Below are positions 31,924 through 40,970 of a stretch of DNA of 64,000 bases, in pieces (position 1 is the first letter of the stretch; the number at the start of each line of letters is the position of its first letter). The DNA lies in the NCBI RefSeq assembly GCF_003315795.1, contig NZ_QMEY01000009.1:124001-188000 (forward strand), read 5' to 3'. Position numbers and translations under genes: made by a program. Below the pieces are notes generated by a model. It made no database searches. It was not told where the DNA came from and worked only from the letters and a program-made list of their open reading frames with translations. The DNA comes from Spongiactinospora rosea. GTDB lineage: Bacteria > Actinomycetota > Actinomycetes > Streptosporangiales > Streptosporangiaceae.

Positions 31924-32751
31924 ATGACCTTCGGTGCGGCAATCGACGTCCGTCCGCTGTTCCCGCGCGAGCGGCAGGCCATGCTCGGCCTGCTCCGGGC
32001 GCTGAGCCCGGCGGATTGGGCCAAGCCGACGGTCTGTCCAGGCTGGGACGTACACGACATCGTTGGACACGTCGTCAACGACTACCTGCGCCGCCTGTCG
32101 GGCAGCCGTGATGGGTACGGCGGCGCGGTGTTCGCCGACGACGAGACGCTTCCGGCCTATCTGGCGCGTACCAACGAGGAGTTCGTCCGGGCGGCCCGCC
32201 AGCTCAGCCCGTACGTGCTCATCGACCTACTGGAACACGCCGGGTCGCAGCTCGACGCCATGTGGGCGACCCGCGACCTGGACGCGCCCGCCGACCTGAA
32301 CGTCTCCTGGGCCGCCACCGACGTCAACAGCCCCACCTGGCTGGACATCGGCCGCGAATACACCGAATTCTGGGTGCACCAGCAGCAGATACGCGATGCG
32401 GTCGGCCTCCCCGGAGCCACCGAGCCCGATCTCATGGCCCCGGTGACGGACATCTTCGCCCGCGCCCTGCCGTACACCCTGCGCGGGCTCGACCGCCCCG
32501 AAGGCACGCAGGCCCGCCTGGAGGTGACCGGACCGGCCGGTGGGCGGTGGACCGTGGTCCGGCACGACGGCCGCTGGCGGCCGGCGGCCTCCGGCGAGGA
32601 ACCGGCCGCGCGGGCCGTGCTGGACCAGGACGCCTTCTGGCGGCTCGCCACCAGGGGCATCACCGTCGAGGACGCCCGCGCCCGCGCCACCCTGAGCGGC
32701 GACCCCGAACTCACCGCCGCGATGACGACATTGCTCGCGATCGTCGCATAA
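31924..32751 (+). CDS. Maleylpyruvate isomerase-like (MDMPI/DinB-fold) protein
   Basis: 275 residues. The N-terminal four-helix bundle has CPGWDVHDIVGHVVND and later GREYTEFWVHQQQIRDAVG, supplying the metal-binding His residues of the mycothiol-dependent isomerase/DinB fold. A C-terminal SCP2-like beta domain follows (about 185-275, LEVTGPAGGRWTVVRH). Members use mycothiol or bind metal; the substrate here is unknown. Start codon choice between GTG 31921 and ATG 31924 is not important. Confidence 0.82.
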   Translation: MTFGAAIDVRPLFPRERQAMLGLLRALSPADWAKPTVCPGWDVHDIVGHVVNDYLRRLSGSRDGYGGAVFADDETLPAYLARTNEEFVRAARQLSPYVLIDLLEHAGSQLDAMWATRDLDAPADLNVSWAATDVNSPTWLDIGREYTEFWVHQQQIRDAVGLPGATEPDLMAPVTDIFARALPYTLRGLDRPEGTQARLEVTGPAGGRWTVVRHDGRWRPAASGEEPAARAVLDQDAFWRLATRGITVEDARARATLSGDPELTAAMTTLLAIVA

Positions 32752-32841
32752 TCGGCACACCTGTCGGAGAGTGCCTGGCGGACACGGCACCGGTAGCGGT
32801 ACGGTCACATTCCGTGCCGTCCACTTCCCGAGAGGTGATTC

Positions 32842-33102
32842 ATGGCACCCCGGTTCCGTACCCGCGACGGCCACGCCGTCGGCGTCGGTGATCGCGTCTG
32901 GAGTCAGAACCACTGGCCATGGTCGATCGTCAGTGTCGACACCAAGAAGGAGGGACGCTGGGCGAACATGGAGCACACCGAAGTCGAGTTCGACACGCTC
33001 TCCCTGTTCGAGGCGGACTTCGGCACCTACATCTACAAGTTCCATCCCGCGGAGGGGTGTCGCGAGGCGGGTTGTGCGCACCGCCCGTGGGGAGCCCGCT
33101 GA
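32842..33102 (+). CDS. Small conserved-looking hypothetical protein
   Basis: 86 residues with a good ribosome site (GAGAGGTG, 5 nt). It is rich in Trp, His and acidic residues, with DGHAVGVGDRVWSQNHWPWS at the start and a Cys/His cluster at the end (GCREAGCAHRPW) that could bind a metal. It has no signal peptide. The function is not recognised. Confidence 0.65.
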   Translation: MAPRFRTRDGHAVGVGDRVWSQNHWPWSIVSVDTKKEGRWANMEHTEVEFDTLSLFEADFGTYIYKFHPAEGCREAGCAHRPWGAR

Positions 33103-33111
33103 CCTCGGGCT

Positions 33112-33585
33112 CTACCGGAGGATGCGGAAGACCGGGACGCGGTCGGCGATCCGCTCGAAGTCGTCCAGCGGGGCGTGCCGGTTCACCGGGATGTGCGGGC
33201 GGGCGCCCGGCGCGAGCCGCAGGTAGCGGCGGATGATGGGCGGGCGCAGCGCGGGCTCGACCTCCTGGAGCGCCACCTGTCGCCGACGGCCGTGCCGCAG
33301 CACCGCCCGGCCACCGGCGGCGCGTACGTTACGCACCCAGTTGGCGTCCTCGCCCAGCATCGACACCAGGTACCACTGCCCCTGATAGTCGGCGGCCACC
33401 AGCGGAAAGGACACCGCACGGCCGGTGCGCCGCCCCCTGACCTCCAGGGTCACCCAGTGCCTGGCCAGCCCGGTCGCGCTGCCGATCGCCCCGGCCCGGT
33501 TCATGATCCGAGCGACGCGATTCGGCCGCCCGCCCCGGTACAGCCACCGGTGCCAGCGCCCGGACATCCGAGTGCCAACGCTCAT
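33112..33585 (-). CDS. Deazaflavin (F420)-dependent nitroreductase family protein, Ddn-like
   Basis: 157 residues from ATG 33585. The core WVTLEVRGRRTGRAVSFPL followed by YLVSMLGEDANWVRNVRAAG is the signature of the Ddn/F420H2-dependent quinone reductase family, which reduces quinones or nitroaromatics at the membrane. The N-terminus is basic (RMSGRWHRWLYRGGRPNRV), compatible with membrane association. It is a single gene convergent with the small protein at 32842. Confidence 0.85.
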   Translation of the reverse strand: MSVGTRMSGRWHRWLYRGGRPNRVARIMNRAGAIGSATGLARHWVTLEVRGRRTGRAVSFPLVAADYQGQWYLVSMLGEDANWVRNVRAAGGRAVLRHGRRRQVALQEVEPALRPPIIRRYLRLAPGARPHIPVNRHAPLDDFERIADRVPVFRILR

Positions 33586-33666
33586 CGCACACCTGCGTAT
33601 CCCCCGGTGTTTCTCCTGCTCATCCCACTTCACCACACGGTACGAGGGGCTGCTTCCACTGGGTCT

Positions 33667-34161
33667 TCACGAGGGGTCGGGGAGGCGGGCCGGGGCGGTG
33701 TTGCCGACCTGCTGGAAGATCACCGACGTACGGAATCCAGTGATCTCCCGGCGCTTGCTCAGCCGCTTGGTGAGGAACAGGTGCAGGCTGTCGAGATCCT
33801 GGACGGCGACGTGGAGCACGAAGTCGTCACCCCCCGAGATCACGAACACGCTCAGGACCTCGGGCAGCCCGCTCGCGAAGTCCTTGAAGGTGTCGACGAC
33901 ACTGCGGCTGAGCGGCCGGATCCCCACCGAGACCAGGGCCTGCACGCGGCGGTTGAGCGCGGCGGGGTCGATGTCGGCGTGGTAGCCCCGGATGACGCCA
34001 CGGCGGGTGAGCGCGCGGACGCGTTCCAGGCAGGTGGAGGGGGCGATGCCGAGTTTTCGGGCGAGTTCGCGGTTGGACTGCCGCGCATCCGTTTGGAGAA
34101 GCCGCACGATCTCCGAATCAAGTTCGTCCATGGCCGGGATGCTAGTGCTCATTTCGGTCAT
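33667..34161 (-). CDS. Lrp/AsnC-family regulator
   Basis: 164 residues: winged HTH (about 10-60, IVRLLQTDARQSNRELARKL, PSTCLERVRALTRRG) and a RAM ligand domain (about 75-150) that binds amino acids. It is divergent from an amino acid dehydrogenase gene 80 bp away, the common pairing in which Lrp senses the substrate and activates the enzyme. The start could also be ATG 34152. Confidence 0.9.
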   Translation of the reverse strand: MTEMSTSIPAMDELDSEIVRLLQTDARQSNRELARKLGIAPSTCLERVRALTRRGVIRGYHADIDPAALNRRVQALVSVGIRPLSRSVVDTFKDFASGLPEVLSVFVISGGDDFVLHVAVQDLDSLHLFLTKRLSKRREITGFRTSVIFQQVGNTAPARLPDPS

Positions 34162-34241
34162 TCGTTCGGTAGAGGGGGTTTGAGCGCGGCAAATGCCGGG
34201 TCGTCCGGGTTATCGTCGGCCGGAATGAGAGGAAGGCACCC

Positions 34242-35294
34242 ATGCTCGATCACGAACAAATCCTCATCCGGCGGGGGCCGCGCTCCGGGCTTCCGGTCAT
34301 CCTCGCCGTGCATTCCACCGTCCTGGGCCCGGCCGCGGGCGGACTCCGCCTCTGGCGCTACCCCGACTGGCGCGACGGCCTTTCCGACGCGCTACGCCTG
34401 TCGGCCGCGATGACGCTGAAGTTCGCGGCGGCGGGGCTGGCCATCGGCGGCGGCAAGACCGTCGTGGCCCTCCCGCACGACGCGCAGCCGGACTCGATCG
34501 CGCGCCACGATGTGCTCTACGACGTCGCCGAGGCGATCGACTCGCTGGGCGGGAAGTACGCGGTCGGCCCCGACGTCGGGACCACGCCGGACGACATGGC
34601 GGTGATCGGGGAGGTCACCACGCACGTCTTCTGCAAACCCCAGGCCCTGGGCGGCAGCGGCGACTCATCCCCGCACACGGCCCGGGGCACCCTGGCCGCG
34701 CTGCGCGCCGTCACCCGCCACCTGTACGGCGACCCGAGCCTCAAGGGCCGCCGAATGGCCCTTATCGGCCTCGGTCACGTCGGAGAACACCTCGCCCGCC
34801 TGCTGGCCGCCGAGGGAGCCGACCTGACCGTCACCGACATCGACCCCGCCAAAAGATCGATCGCCGACGAACTCGGAGCCGCCTGGCAAAGCCCCGAAGA
34901 CATCCTCACCACGGACGCGGACATCCTGATCCCCGCGGCCCTCGGTGGCGTACTCACCCCCCAGGTCGTCCCGAACCTCCGCTGCCGCGCCATCACCGGC
35001 CCGGCGAACAACCAGCTCGACACCGCCGAGGTCGGCGACCTGCTCCACCAGCGCGGCATCACCTGGATCCCGGACTACATCGCGAGCGCGGGCGGTGTCA
35101 TCAACGCCGGCACCACCGAACTACACGGCTTCACCCCCGACCAGGCCCTCACCCGAGTCAACGCCATCGAATCCACCGTCACCGACCTCCTCACCACCGC
35201 GACCACCCTCGGCATCACCCCAGCCCAGGCAGCCCACGACCTGGCCCACCGCCATCTCCGAACCGCAAAGGCACAACACACGCCCGGCGCCTGA
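34242..35294 (+). CDS. Leucine/valine dehydrogenase (Glu/Leu/Phe/Val dehydrogenase family)
   Basis: 350 residues. It deaminates branched-chain or aromatic amino acids with NAD+. The N-terminal catalytic domain has MTLKFAAAGLAIGGGKTVV (Lys pair of the active site; GGGK as in LeuDH) and YAVGPDVGTTPDDM. The Rossmann domain has MALIGLGHVGEHLA and ends in the GPANNQLDT and AGGVINAG blocks. The specificity (Leu, Val or Phe) cannot be read directly. Regulation by the divergent Lrp is likely. The last 120 bp are very C-rich. Confidence 0.92.
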   Translation: MLDHEQILIRRGPRSGLPVILAVHSTVLGPAAGGLRLWRYPDWRDGLSDALRLSAAMTLKFAAAGLAIGGGKTVVALPHDAQPDSIARHDVLYDVAEAIDSLGGKYAVGPDVGTTPDDMAVIGEVTTHVFCKPQALGGSGDSSPHTARGTLAALRAVTRHLYGDPSLKGRRMALIGLGHVGEHLARLLAAEGADLTVTDIDPAKRSIADELGAAWQSPEDILTTDADILIPAALGGVLTPQVVPNLRCRAITGPANNQLDTAEVGDLLHQRGITWIPDYIASAGGVINAGTTELHGFTPDQALTRVNAIESTVTDLLTTATTLGITPAQAAHDLAHRHLRTAKAQHTPGA

Positions 35295-35420
35295 AGCTCC
35301 ACACGATCGCCCCCGGCCACGTGCCGCGGAGCGGTGGAACCGCCCTGCGAACGGAGTGAACCTCCCCTGGCCGCCACCGCCTTGGACCGTTGTCAGAGGT
35401 CCGCTGCGGTTGGGGTTGAC

Positions 35421-35736
35421 GTGAAAGCAAAGGTCGTTATGGAAGTGGGCCTTCGGCCTGCCCTTCGTCGCCGCTCTCGCCACTGCGTTGTTCGCCGGTT
35501 TCGCGCCGACCGCGCAGGCCGTACCCACCAACTGCACCACCGGTGTCAACGGCTCGACGGCCGGCAGCCACTGCGCCGGTGGGACCGGCCGGCACCAGGT
35601 CGCGATCACCGTCCTCCACATCAATCCCAGCGTCGGGTACGTCTACAACACCGGCCCCTGGGTCTCCGCCGGGACCACCTCCTCCGCCTACTTCCCGCCC
35701 GGTCAGATCATCTCCATCCGCGTCAACACCCGCTGA
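35421..35736 (+). pseudogene. Small secreted protein gene with a frameshift in the signal peptide
   Basis: From GTG 35421 the frame reads MKAKVV and then, if one base is removed at about 35439, WKWAFGLPFVAALATALFAG and APTAQA: a textbook signal peptide. It joins a mature part of about 70 residues (VPTNCTTG to IISIRVNTR, stop at 35736) with two Cys. As given, the frames are out of register by one base. Without this repair, only a TTG at 35488 would be left as start, giving too short a signal. Either a real inactivation or a base error. Confidence 0.6.
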
Positions 35737-35767
35737 GGACCAAGCGGCGCAGCGCGAGCGGGCCTGC

Positions 35768-36655
35768 TCATGGTCGTGCCAATACGTCTGCCCAGGCCCG
35801 CTCCGTGGCCAGGACGCGGGCGGACTCGGTGACGGTCGCGTGCCGGACGGTGAGCAGGTCGCCGTCCGTGGCGAGAACGGTCACGATCGCCGGGGCAGGA
35901 GTGGTGACCCGGTGGGAGGTGCCGGGCTCCGGCGGGCCGAAAGTGATCAGATCACCTCTGTCCACGGAGAACACCGGCGCGCCCTCGGGGTCGAGGTCGT
36001 GCCGGATGTGGGTGCGGACCCGGTGCTCGGCGAGGGTGCGCCAGGGATACGGGTCGTTCGTAACGTCCGGCTCGGGCTCGTCCGGGGGTGGCGGGGCCGT
36101 ACGCTCGCGCAGCACAGGCCAGTCCATCGAGGGGACGTAACCGGACGGGCGTGGTGCCGCCCGCTCGGCCCGCACCGTCTCCGGGAGCGCATGGACGCCC
36201 GGGTCGAAGACGTCAAGAAGCGGCCAGAAACATAACAGCACGTGCGCCCGTCGCGGATCCTCCCAGAAGTCGCCGTCGCTGCTCCTGGCCGGAGGCACGT
36301 GGTAGGCGCGCACGCCGTACCGGAAATAGGGCGGGCCCAGCACGAACGCGTCGAGCGAGCCCTCGCCCTCGTCTTCGATCACGTTCAGGATGCCGCCGCC
36401 GCTGGCATAGCCGACCTCGCCGGCCGCCACCCACGGGTCGGGGGCCGGTGGCGGGGCGGCGTCCCAGCTCTCCAGGCGGACATCGATCGTGCCGTGCGAG
36501 ACGGCGGTCCCGACGCTCAGCATGCCGGTGTGGATGTGGAGGATGCCGTCGGTCATCGACGCGGCCTCGACCTCGCCGCCGTACATGTCGATGAGCTGGA
36601 AACTGCCGTAATCCGTGCTGACGTCGTCTCTGAAGGAGCGCAGCTTCGCCGCCAT
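35768..36655 (-). CDS. Hypothetical protein with acidic, Pro-rich centre
   Basis: 295 residues from ATG 36655, preceded by GGCGGAAAG. It begins with a beta-rich segment (VSTDYGSFQLIDMYGGEVEA), contains a Pro-rich linker (APPPPDEPEPD), and ends in strands LITFGPPEPGTSHRV and LLTVRHATVTES. It has no signal peptide or membrane span. The family is not recognised. It lies upstream of nothing co-directional within an operon distance; the permease gene to its right is on the same strand 86 bp away. Confidence 0.65.
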   Translation of the reverse strand: MAAKLRSFRDDVSTDYGSFQLIDMYGGEVEAASMTDGILHIHTGMLSVGTAVSHGTIDVRLESWDAAPPPAPDPWVAAGEVGYASGGGILNVIEDEGEGSLDAFVLGPPYFRYGVRAYHVPPARSSDGDFWEDPRRAHVLLCFWPLLDVFDPGVHALPETVRAERAAPRPSGYVPSMDWPVLRERTAPPPPDEPEPDVTNDPYPWRTLAEHRVRTHIRHDLDPEGAPVFSVDRGDLITFGPPEPGTSHRVTTPAPAIVTVLATDGDLLTVRHATVTESARVLATERAWADVLARP

Positions 36656-36740
36656 GGTCTTTCCGCCTTTGTTGTGAGGGCTCGCTTACGGGCAGTAAGC
36701 GTAGAAGCCCCCACCGACAATTTCGGATCAGGACGAGCGC

Positions 36741-39416
36741 TCAGTCGCCGATCCTGAGGGCGGCGCCAAGGGACCGGCGGCTCGCGACAGCCGCATACGC
36801 GTACGCGCCCCCCACCGCCACCGCCGCGACCCCCGCCGCGAGCAGGGCGGCTGTCCGAAGGTCGATCGGGTGGCCGGAGACGTCCGCGTCCCCGGCGTAC
36901 ACGCTGAGGTCGATCCCCGGGCCGAGGGCCGAAGGCAGTACCAGGCCGAGCAGCAGTCCCGCCGCCGCGGTGAGCACGATCATCGGCGCGATCTCCAGCA
37001 CCGTGAGCCCTCTGGCCTGCCGTTCGGAAAGGCCGAGCGTACGCAGGTAGGACAGCGCGGTGCCACGGTCGGCGCCGGTGACCACCAGCACGAGAAGGAC
37101 CGCGAGCAGCGCGTACGCCGCCAGCGCGACGGTCACCACCAGCAGCGCCTGGGAGATGGCACCGGCCAGGGGAGTCGCGGTGATCTTAGCCAGCTCGCCG
37201 TCCACGGTCGTCACCGTGGGCGCGGCGGGCAGCCGCAGCGCCGCCGCCAGCCGGTCGGCGTCCAGGTCGTCACCGCTCACCAGCAGCATGTTCGGCTGGG
37301 TCCGGGAACCGGCGCGGTCGTTGGTGTCGTACGGTACGACGATCAGCCGGTACGCCCTGTCCACCAGCCCCGGAAGCGCCGCCACGGTACCGGCCGGAAT
37401 CGCGGTGAACCGGGCGTTCCAGCCGACCTCCAGGCCGCCCTGACCGGCGAGGTCGCGGCTGACCAGCGCGGGCACGGCGGGCAGCGGCGTACCACCCGGT
37501 GCGGAGGCTTCGGGAGGCGGTTCCGGGGCGGTCAGCATGCTGCCGGCCAGCAGCGTCCGGTAGGCGGCCAGGTCGATCGCGACGCCGGTGCCGAAGTCGC
37601 TCCCCAGCCCGATCTGCACCTGCGATCTCATGGCGGGCACCACCGCGCGTACCCCCGGCACCTGCCGTACGCGCCGCACCGCCTCGGGCGGGATCTCCAC
37701 GGTGCTCTCGATCCGCGCGCCCGCGCCGGTCCGGAGCCAGGCGGCCTCGCGCTGCGTCGCGTCCAGCCCCGCCGAGATCACCGCGGCGAACACCGAGACC
37801 GTCAGCGCGGGGAGCAGGATCAGCACCGGCAGCGCGGAGTACGACCGCGCCCGCGCGGCCAGGGTCAGGCCGAGGAACGGCACCGCGCCGGGCCCGCGGG
37901 TGGCGACCGCGGCGATCAGGCGCAGCGGACAGGGGTAGCAGCGTACGACGATCAGCGCGCCCGCCAGGGTGAGCGCGACCGGGACGAAGATCAGGAACGG
38001 GTCGGCCCCGCGCTCCGGCACCGAGGTGGTGAGGCCGCGGGTACGCAGCAGGTACGCGCCGCCGAGCGCCACGGCCACCACGATGACCTCCAGGGTGACC
38101 CGGCGCGGCGAGATCCGCCGCGTCACGAGGTCATCACGCCCGTCGTACGGCGGCCTGCGGTCCGCGACGACCAGCCTCCCGGCGGCGATCACCATGGCGG
38201 CGAGGGTGATGCCCAGCGGCCCGGCGTGCGCGACCGGTATCCCGGCCCCGGGTACGAGGCAGGACGCGGCGTACCCGAGGAGTCCCGCCGGTACCGTGAC
38301 CAGGGCCACCGCCCCGGCCCCGATGGACAGGACCCGTGGCAGGGAACCGCCGCGGGCGCGCATCAGCCCCAGCGCGGGACGCATCCGCTCGGTGAGGAGC
38401 TGTACGGCGAGCGCGATCACGCCCACCGCCACGACGGCGAGCCCGCCCAGGATGAGCAGCAGCAGCGTCTCGGCGGTACGCAGCCGCCGCAGGTAGTCGG
38501 TGAGCAGCCCGGTGGGGCCGGGTTCTGCCGTCGCGCTCGCGCCGTACGACGGGACGCCCTTGACCGCGTCGCCGAACTCCGCGACGGCGTCGATGACCTG
38601 CCGGGCGTTGCGCGCGGTCACGGCGGACGTCCGGACCGGCAGCACCCACTGGTGGAGCAGCCTGCGGTGTTCGCCGTCGATGTCCCTGACCGACTCGGCC
38701 GAGGTCAGGGCGGTGCTGTGGTACTCGGTCGCGGTCGTGCCGGGAATCGGCCACTCGGTGGCGCGCAGCAGGTCCGTCTCGTGGTGCCAGTACGTGTCGG
38801 CGGGGTCCACCGCCTCGTAGACGCCGGTGACGCGGGCGGCGACCGTGCCACTGTGCCCGAGCAGCACGGTGGTGCCGACGGGCAGGCCCATCATGCGTAC
38901 CGCGTGCGTGGGCAGGCCGATCTCGAAGAGGGGGATCTGGCCGAGCCCGGGGTCGCCCGGCACGGTGGTCCGGCGGGTGGGGCCGGGCGGCCTGCCCTGC
39001 ACGTACCGAACCCGCCGGTCCGCGTCGGACAGCCAGGCCAGATTGAGGTACCGGTTGCTGTTCTTCAGCGCCTTCGCGCTCGCGGAGACGGGGGTCTCCA
39101 CGGTCCTGACGCTGTGGTGGGCACGCGTACCGGGCCCGCGTTCTGTGACGGCCCGCAGATCAGGTGGCAGCAGGTCCCACCAGGCGCGGTCGTCACGGGC
39201 GAGCCGTTCCACGTCCGCCGTGGCCCCCGGTACGCGGTTCACCACCAGATCCACGGCGCTCGCCCGCGCACCGCCCATGCTTCGGTGCAGGGCGGCGTCG
39301 TAGGCGTACTGCACGGCCCTGGGCAGCCCGCCGACGAGCAGCGCGGCGGTGAACACGAGCACGGCCAGCACCACCGCGGGCCCTCGGTGCACACGGACCG
39401 GCAGGGTGATGTTCAC
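36741..39416 (-). CDS. FtsX/MacB-type ABC transporter permease without a nearby ATPase
   Basis: 891 residues from GTG 39416, with GGGGAGG upstream. Layout: TM1 (about 12-32), a periplasmic domain of about 270 residues, three TMs (about 300-410), another TM pair, a second outer domain (about 550-720), then a C-terminal FtsX block of three TMs (about 730-890, with ISQALLVVTVALAAYALLAV and LRTLGLSERQARG). This is a fused two-FtsX-domain permease as in macrolide or lipoprotein exporters. The cognate ATP-binding subunit is normally adjacent, but none is seen on either side. Confidence 0.87.
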   Translation of the reverse strand: MNITLPVRVHRGPAVVLAVLVFTAALLVGGLPRAVQYAYDAALHRSMGGARASAVDLVVNRVPGATADVERLARDDRAWWDLLPPDLRAVTERGPGTRAHHSVRTVETPVSASAKALKNSNRYLNLAWLSDADRRVRYVQGRPPGPTRRTTVPGDPGLGQIPLFEIGLPTHAVRMMGLPVGTTVLLGHSGTVAARVTGVYEAVDPADTYWHHETDLLRATEWPIPGTTATEYHSTALTSAESVRDIDGEHRRLLHQWVLPVRTSAVTARNARQVIDAVAEFGDAVKGVPSYGASATAEPGPTGLLTDYLRRLRTAETLLLLILGGLAVVAVGVIALAVQLLTERMRPALGLMRARGGSLPRVLSIGAGAVALVTVPAGLLGYAASCLVPGAGIPVAHAGPLGITLAAMVIAAGRLVVADRRPPYDGRDDLVTRRISPRRVTLEVIVVAVALGGAYLLRTRGLTTSVPERGADPFLIFVPVALTLAGALIVVRCYPCPLRLIAAVATRGPGAVPFLGLTLAARARSYSALPVLILLPALTVSVFAAVISAGLDATQREAAWLRTGAGARIESTVEIPPEAVRRVRQVPGVRAVVPAMRSQVQIGLGSDFGTGVAIDLAAYRTLLAGSMLTAPEPPPEASAPGGTPLPAVPALVSRDLAGQGGLEVGWNARFTAIPAGTVAALPGLVDRAYRLIVVPYDTNDRAGSRTQPNMLLVSGDDLDADRLAAALRLPAAPTVTTVDGELAKITATPLAGAISQALLVVTVALAAYALLAVLLVLVVTGADRGTALSYLRTLGLSERQARGLTVLEIAPMIVLTAAAGLLLGLVLPSALGPGIDLSVYAGDADVSGHPIDLRTAALLAAGVAAVAVGGAYAYAAVASRRSLGAALRIGD

Positions 39417-39568
39417 CGGCCCTCCCCGATCGATGGATACAAGAACCATTGATGAGGGGCTGGTCAGGGGCAAGATGCGAAGGATGACGGTGATTGACCC
39501 GATATGGCATGGCTACGGGCATGTGATATCGAAATCGTGACACTTCAGGCCGCCGTACCCAGCGGCTT

Positions 39569-39763
39569 TCAGGCGTTCGCCACCGCGAGCGCGGCTTCGC
39601 GGATCGCCTGCCGGATGCGGTCTTCGCCCAGTTCTTCGCGCAGCGCCGCGACGTGGTCGGCGGCGAGCGGGGCGAGCAGGGTGTGGGCCAGTGCGTCGGC
39701 GTCGCGGTCCGGACGGGCCGTGGCGAGCAGGATCGCGATGTGGCGGTGCCAGAAGCGGTAGGC
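39569..39763 (-). pseudogene. TetR regulator, C-terminal fragment only
   Basis: On the minus strand the frame AYRFWHRHIAILLATARPD to ALREELGEDRIRQAIREAAL looks like the last 65 residues of a TetR/AcrR ligand domain. The HTH is missing: to the right of about 39763 the same frame turns into antisense of a rhodanese. It is fused head-to-head with the truncated rhodanese at 39764, implying a deletion that removed both 5' ends. Confidence 0.5.
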
Positions 39764-40003
39764 CTGCCCGGCGCGATCCCCCTGGTCGAGAGCGAGGTGG
39801 CCGAGCGGGCCGCCGGCCTGCTCCCCGACAAGAACGCGGCGATCGTGACCTACTGCTCCAACCCCGCCTGCCCCAACAGCGAGGCGGTCGCCCGGAAACT
39901 GACCGGGCAGGGCTACACGAACGTCCGCAAGTACCGCGAAGGCATCCAGGACTGGGTGGAAGCCGGACTTCCCATCGAATCCGGCGTACCCTCCGGCCAC
40001 TGA
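39764..40003 (+). pseudogene. Rhodanese domain, C-terminal fragment
   Basis: The frame from 39764 (LPGAIPLVESEV) runs through the active-site loop TYCSNPACPNSEAVARKL (catalytic Cys likely the first of the pair) and ends GIQDWVEAGLPIE with a stop at 40001-40003. The first half of the domain and its start codon are absent; an upstream open frame is only antisense of the TetR fragment. The fold is therefore incomplete. Expression could only come from an in-frame start further left. Confidence 0.55.
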
Positions 40004-40026
40004 CCCGGGCCCGTCACACCCTTTCT

Positions 40027-40038
40027 TAGGATGTGGGC
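40027..40038 (+). promoter_or_regulatory. Putative -10 for a leaderless XRE transcript
   Basis: TAGGAT (40027-40032) stands 6 nt before the GTG at 40039; no ribosome site precedes the GTG. Confidence 0.4.
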
Positions 40039-40896
40039 GTGGACATCTCCCGGCTCTCGCCCGAAGCCCGGCGGCGGCGCACCGCCGAGATCCGCGAGTT
40101 CCTGCGGTCCCGGCGGGCCCGCCTGACCCCGCAGGACGTCGGCATGCCCGCGGGCGCCGGGCGGCGCGCCCCCGGGCTGCGGCGGGAGGAGGTCGCGGTG
40201 CTGGCCGGGGTCGGGGTGTCCTGGTACACCTGGCTTGAGCAGGGGCGCGAGATCAACGTGTCGGCGGACGTCCTGGACGCCATCGCCCGCGTACTCCGGC
40301 TCGGCGACGCCGAGCGGGAGCACCTCTACCTCCTGGCCGGGCTCAACCCGCCGAACGGCGGGCCCGCCGACCGGGCCGTCCCCGACGGTGTGCGGCGCGT
40401 GGTCGAGGGCTGGTCGCCCCGCCCGGCGTACGTCCTGGACCGGCACTGGAACCTGGTCGCGGTGAACGCCGCCGCCACCGCCGTCTTCGGTTACGGCGAG
40501 GACTGCCACAGTTGCCTGGTGGCCCACTTCATGAACGTGCGGGTCCAGGAGGCGGTCTGCCACTGGCAGGACGCGGCGCGGGCGATCGTCGGGCAGTTCC
40601 GGGCGGACGCGGCCCGCTATCCGGACGACCCGGAATTCGGGCGGATCGCGGCGGAGCTGTGCGAGGTGAGCCCCGCCTTCGCCGAACTGTGGGCCGAGCA
40701 CCCGATCGGCAGCGCCGCCCAGGGCACCAAGGCGGTACACCACCCCGAAGCGGGCGAACTGGTCTTCTCCTACACGACCTTGCCCCTCATCGACCTGCCC
40801 GGTTACCGGCTGATGCTCTACACGCCCGAGCCGGAGTACGACACCGGCGCGCGCCTCGCCGCGCTGCTGGGCCTGCCGCAGCCCGTCCCCGGCTGA
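40039..40896 (+). CDS. XRE-family regulator with MmyB-like ligand domain
   Basis: 285 residues from GTG 40039 (MDISRLSPEARRRRTAEIRE); GTG 40033 is an alternative. The HTH (about 15-80) has REFLRSRRARLTP, GRRAPGLRREEVAVLAGVG and WYTWLEQGREINV. The MmyB domain (about 110-280) includes DRHWNLVAVNAAATAVFG and LWAEHPIGSAAQGTK. The co-directional SDR and exporter genes follow 74 bp later and are its probable targets. Confidence 0.88.
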   Translation: MDISRLSPEARRRRTAEIREFLRSRRARLTPQDVGMPAGAGRRAPGLRREEVAVLAGVGVSWYTWLEQGREINVSADVLDAIARVLRLGDAEREHLYLLAGLNPPNGGPADRAVPDGVRRVVEGWSPRPAYVLDRHWNLVAVNAAATAVFGYGEDCHSCLVAHFMNVRVQEAVCHWQDAARAIVGQFRADAARYPDDPEFGRIAAELCEVSPAFAELWAEHPIGSAAQGTKAVHHPEAGELVFSYTTLPLIDLPGYRLMLYTPEPEYDTGARLAALLGLPQPVPG

Positions 40897-40970
40897 GGAA
40901 GGTGGTGCCGGCAGACCCAGGCTCAGCCGGCTCTCACGAGTTCGCGGCCGCCGGTCCAAGGATCGTCGGC

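Noticed and set aside
36870..39452. 860-codon open frame antisense to the FtsX permease
   Set aside because: Low-complexity Gly/Arg/Gln translation; the permease strand shows regular membrane segments.
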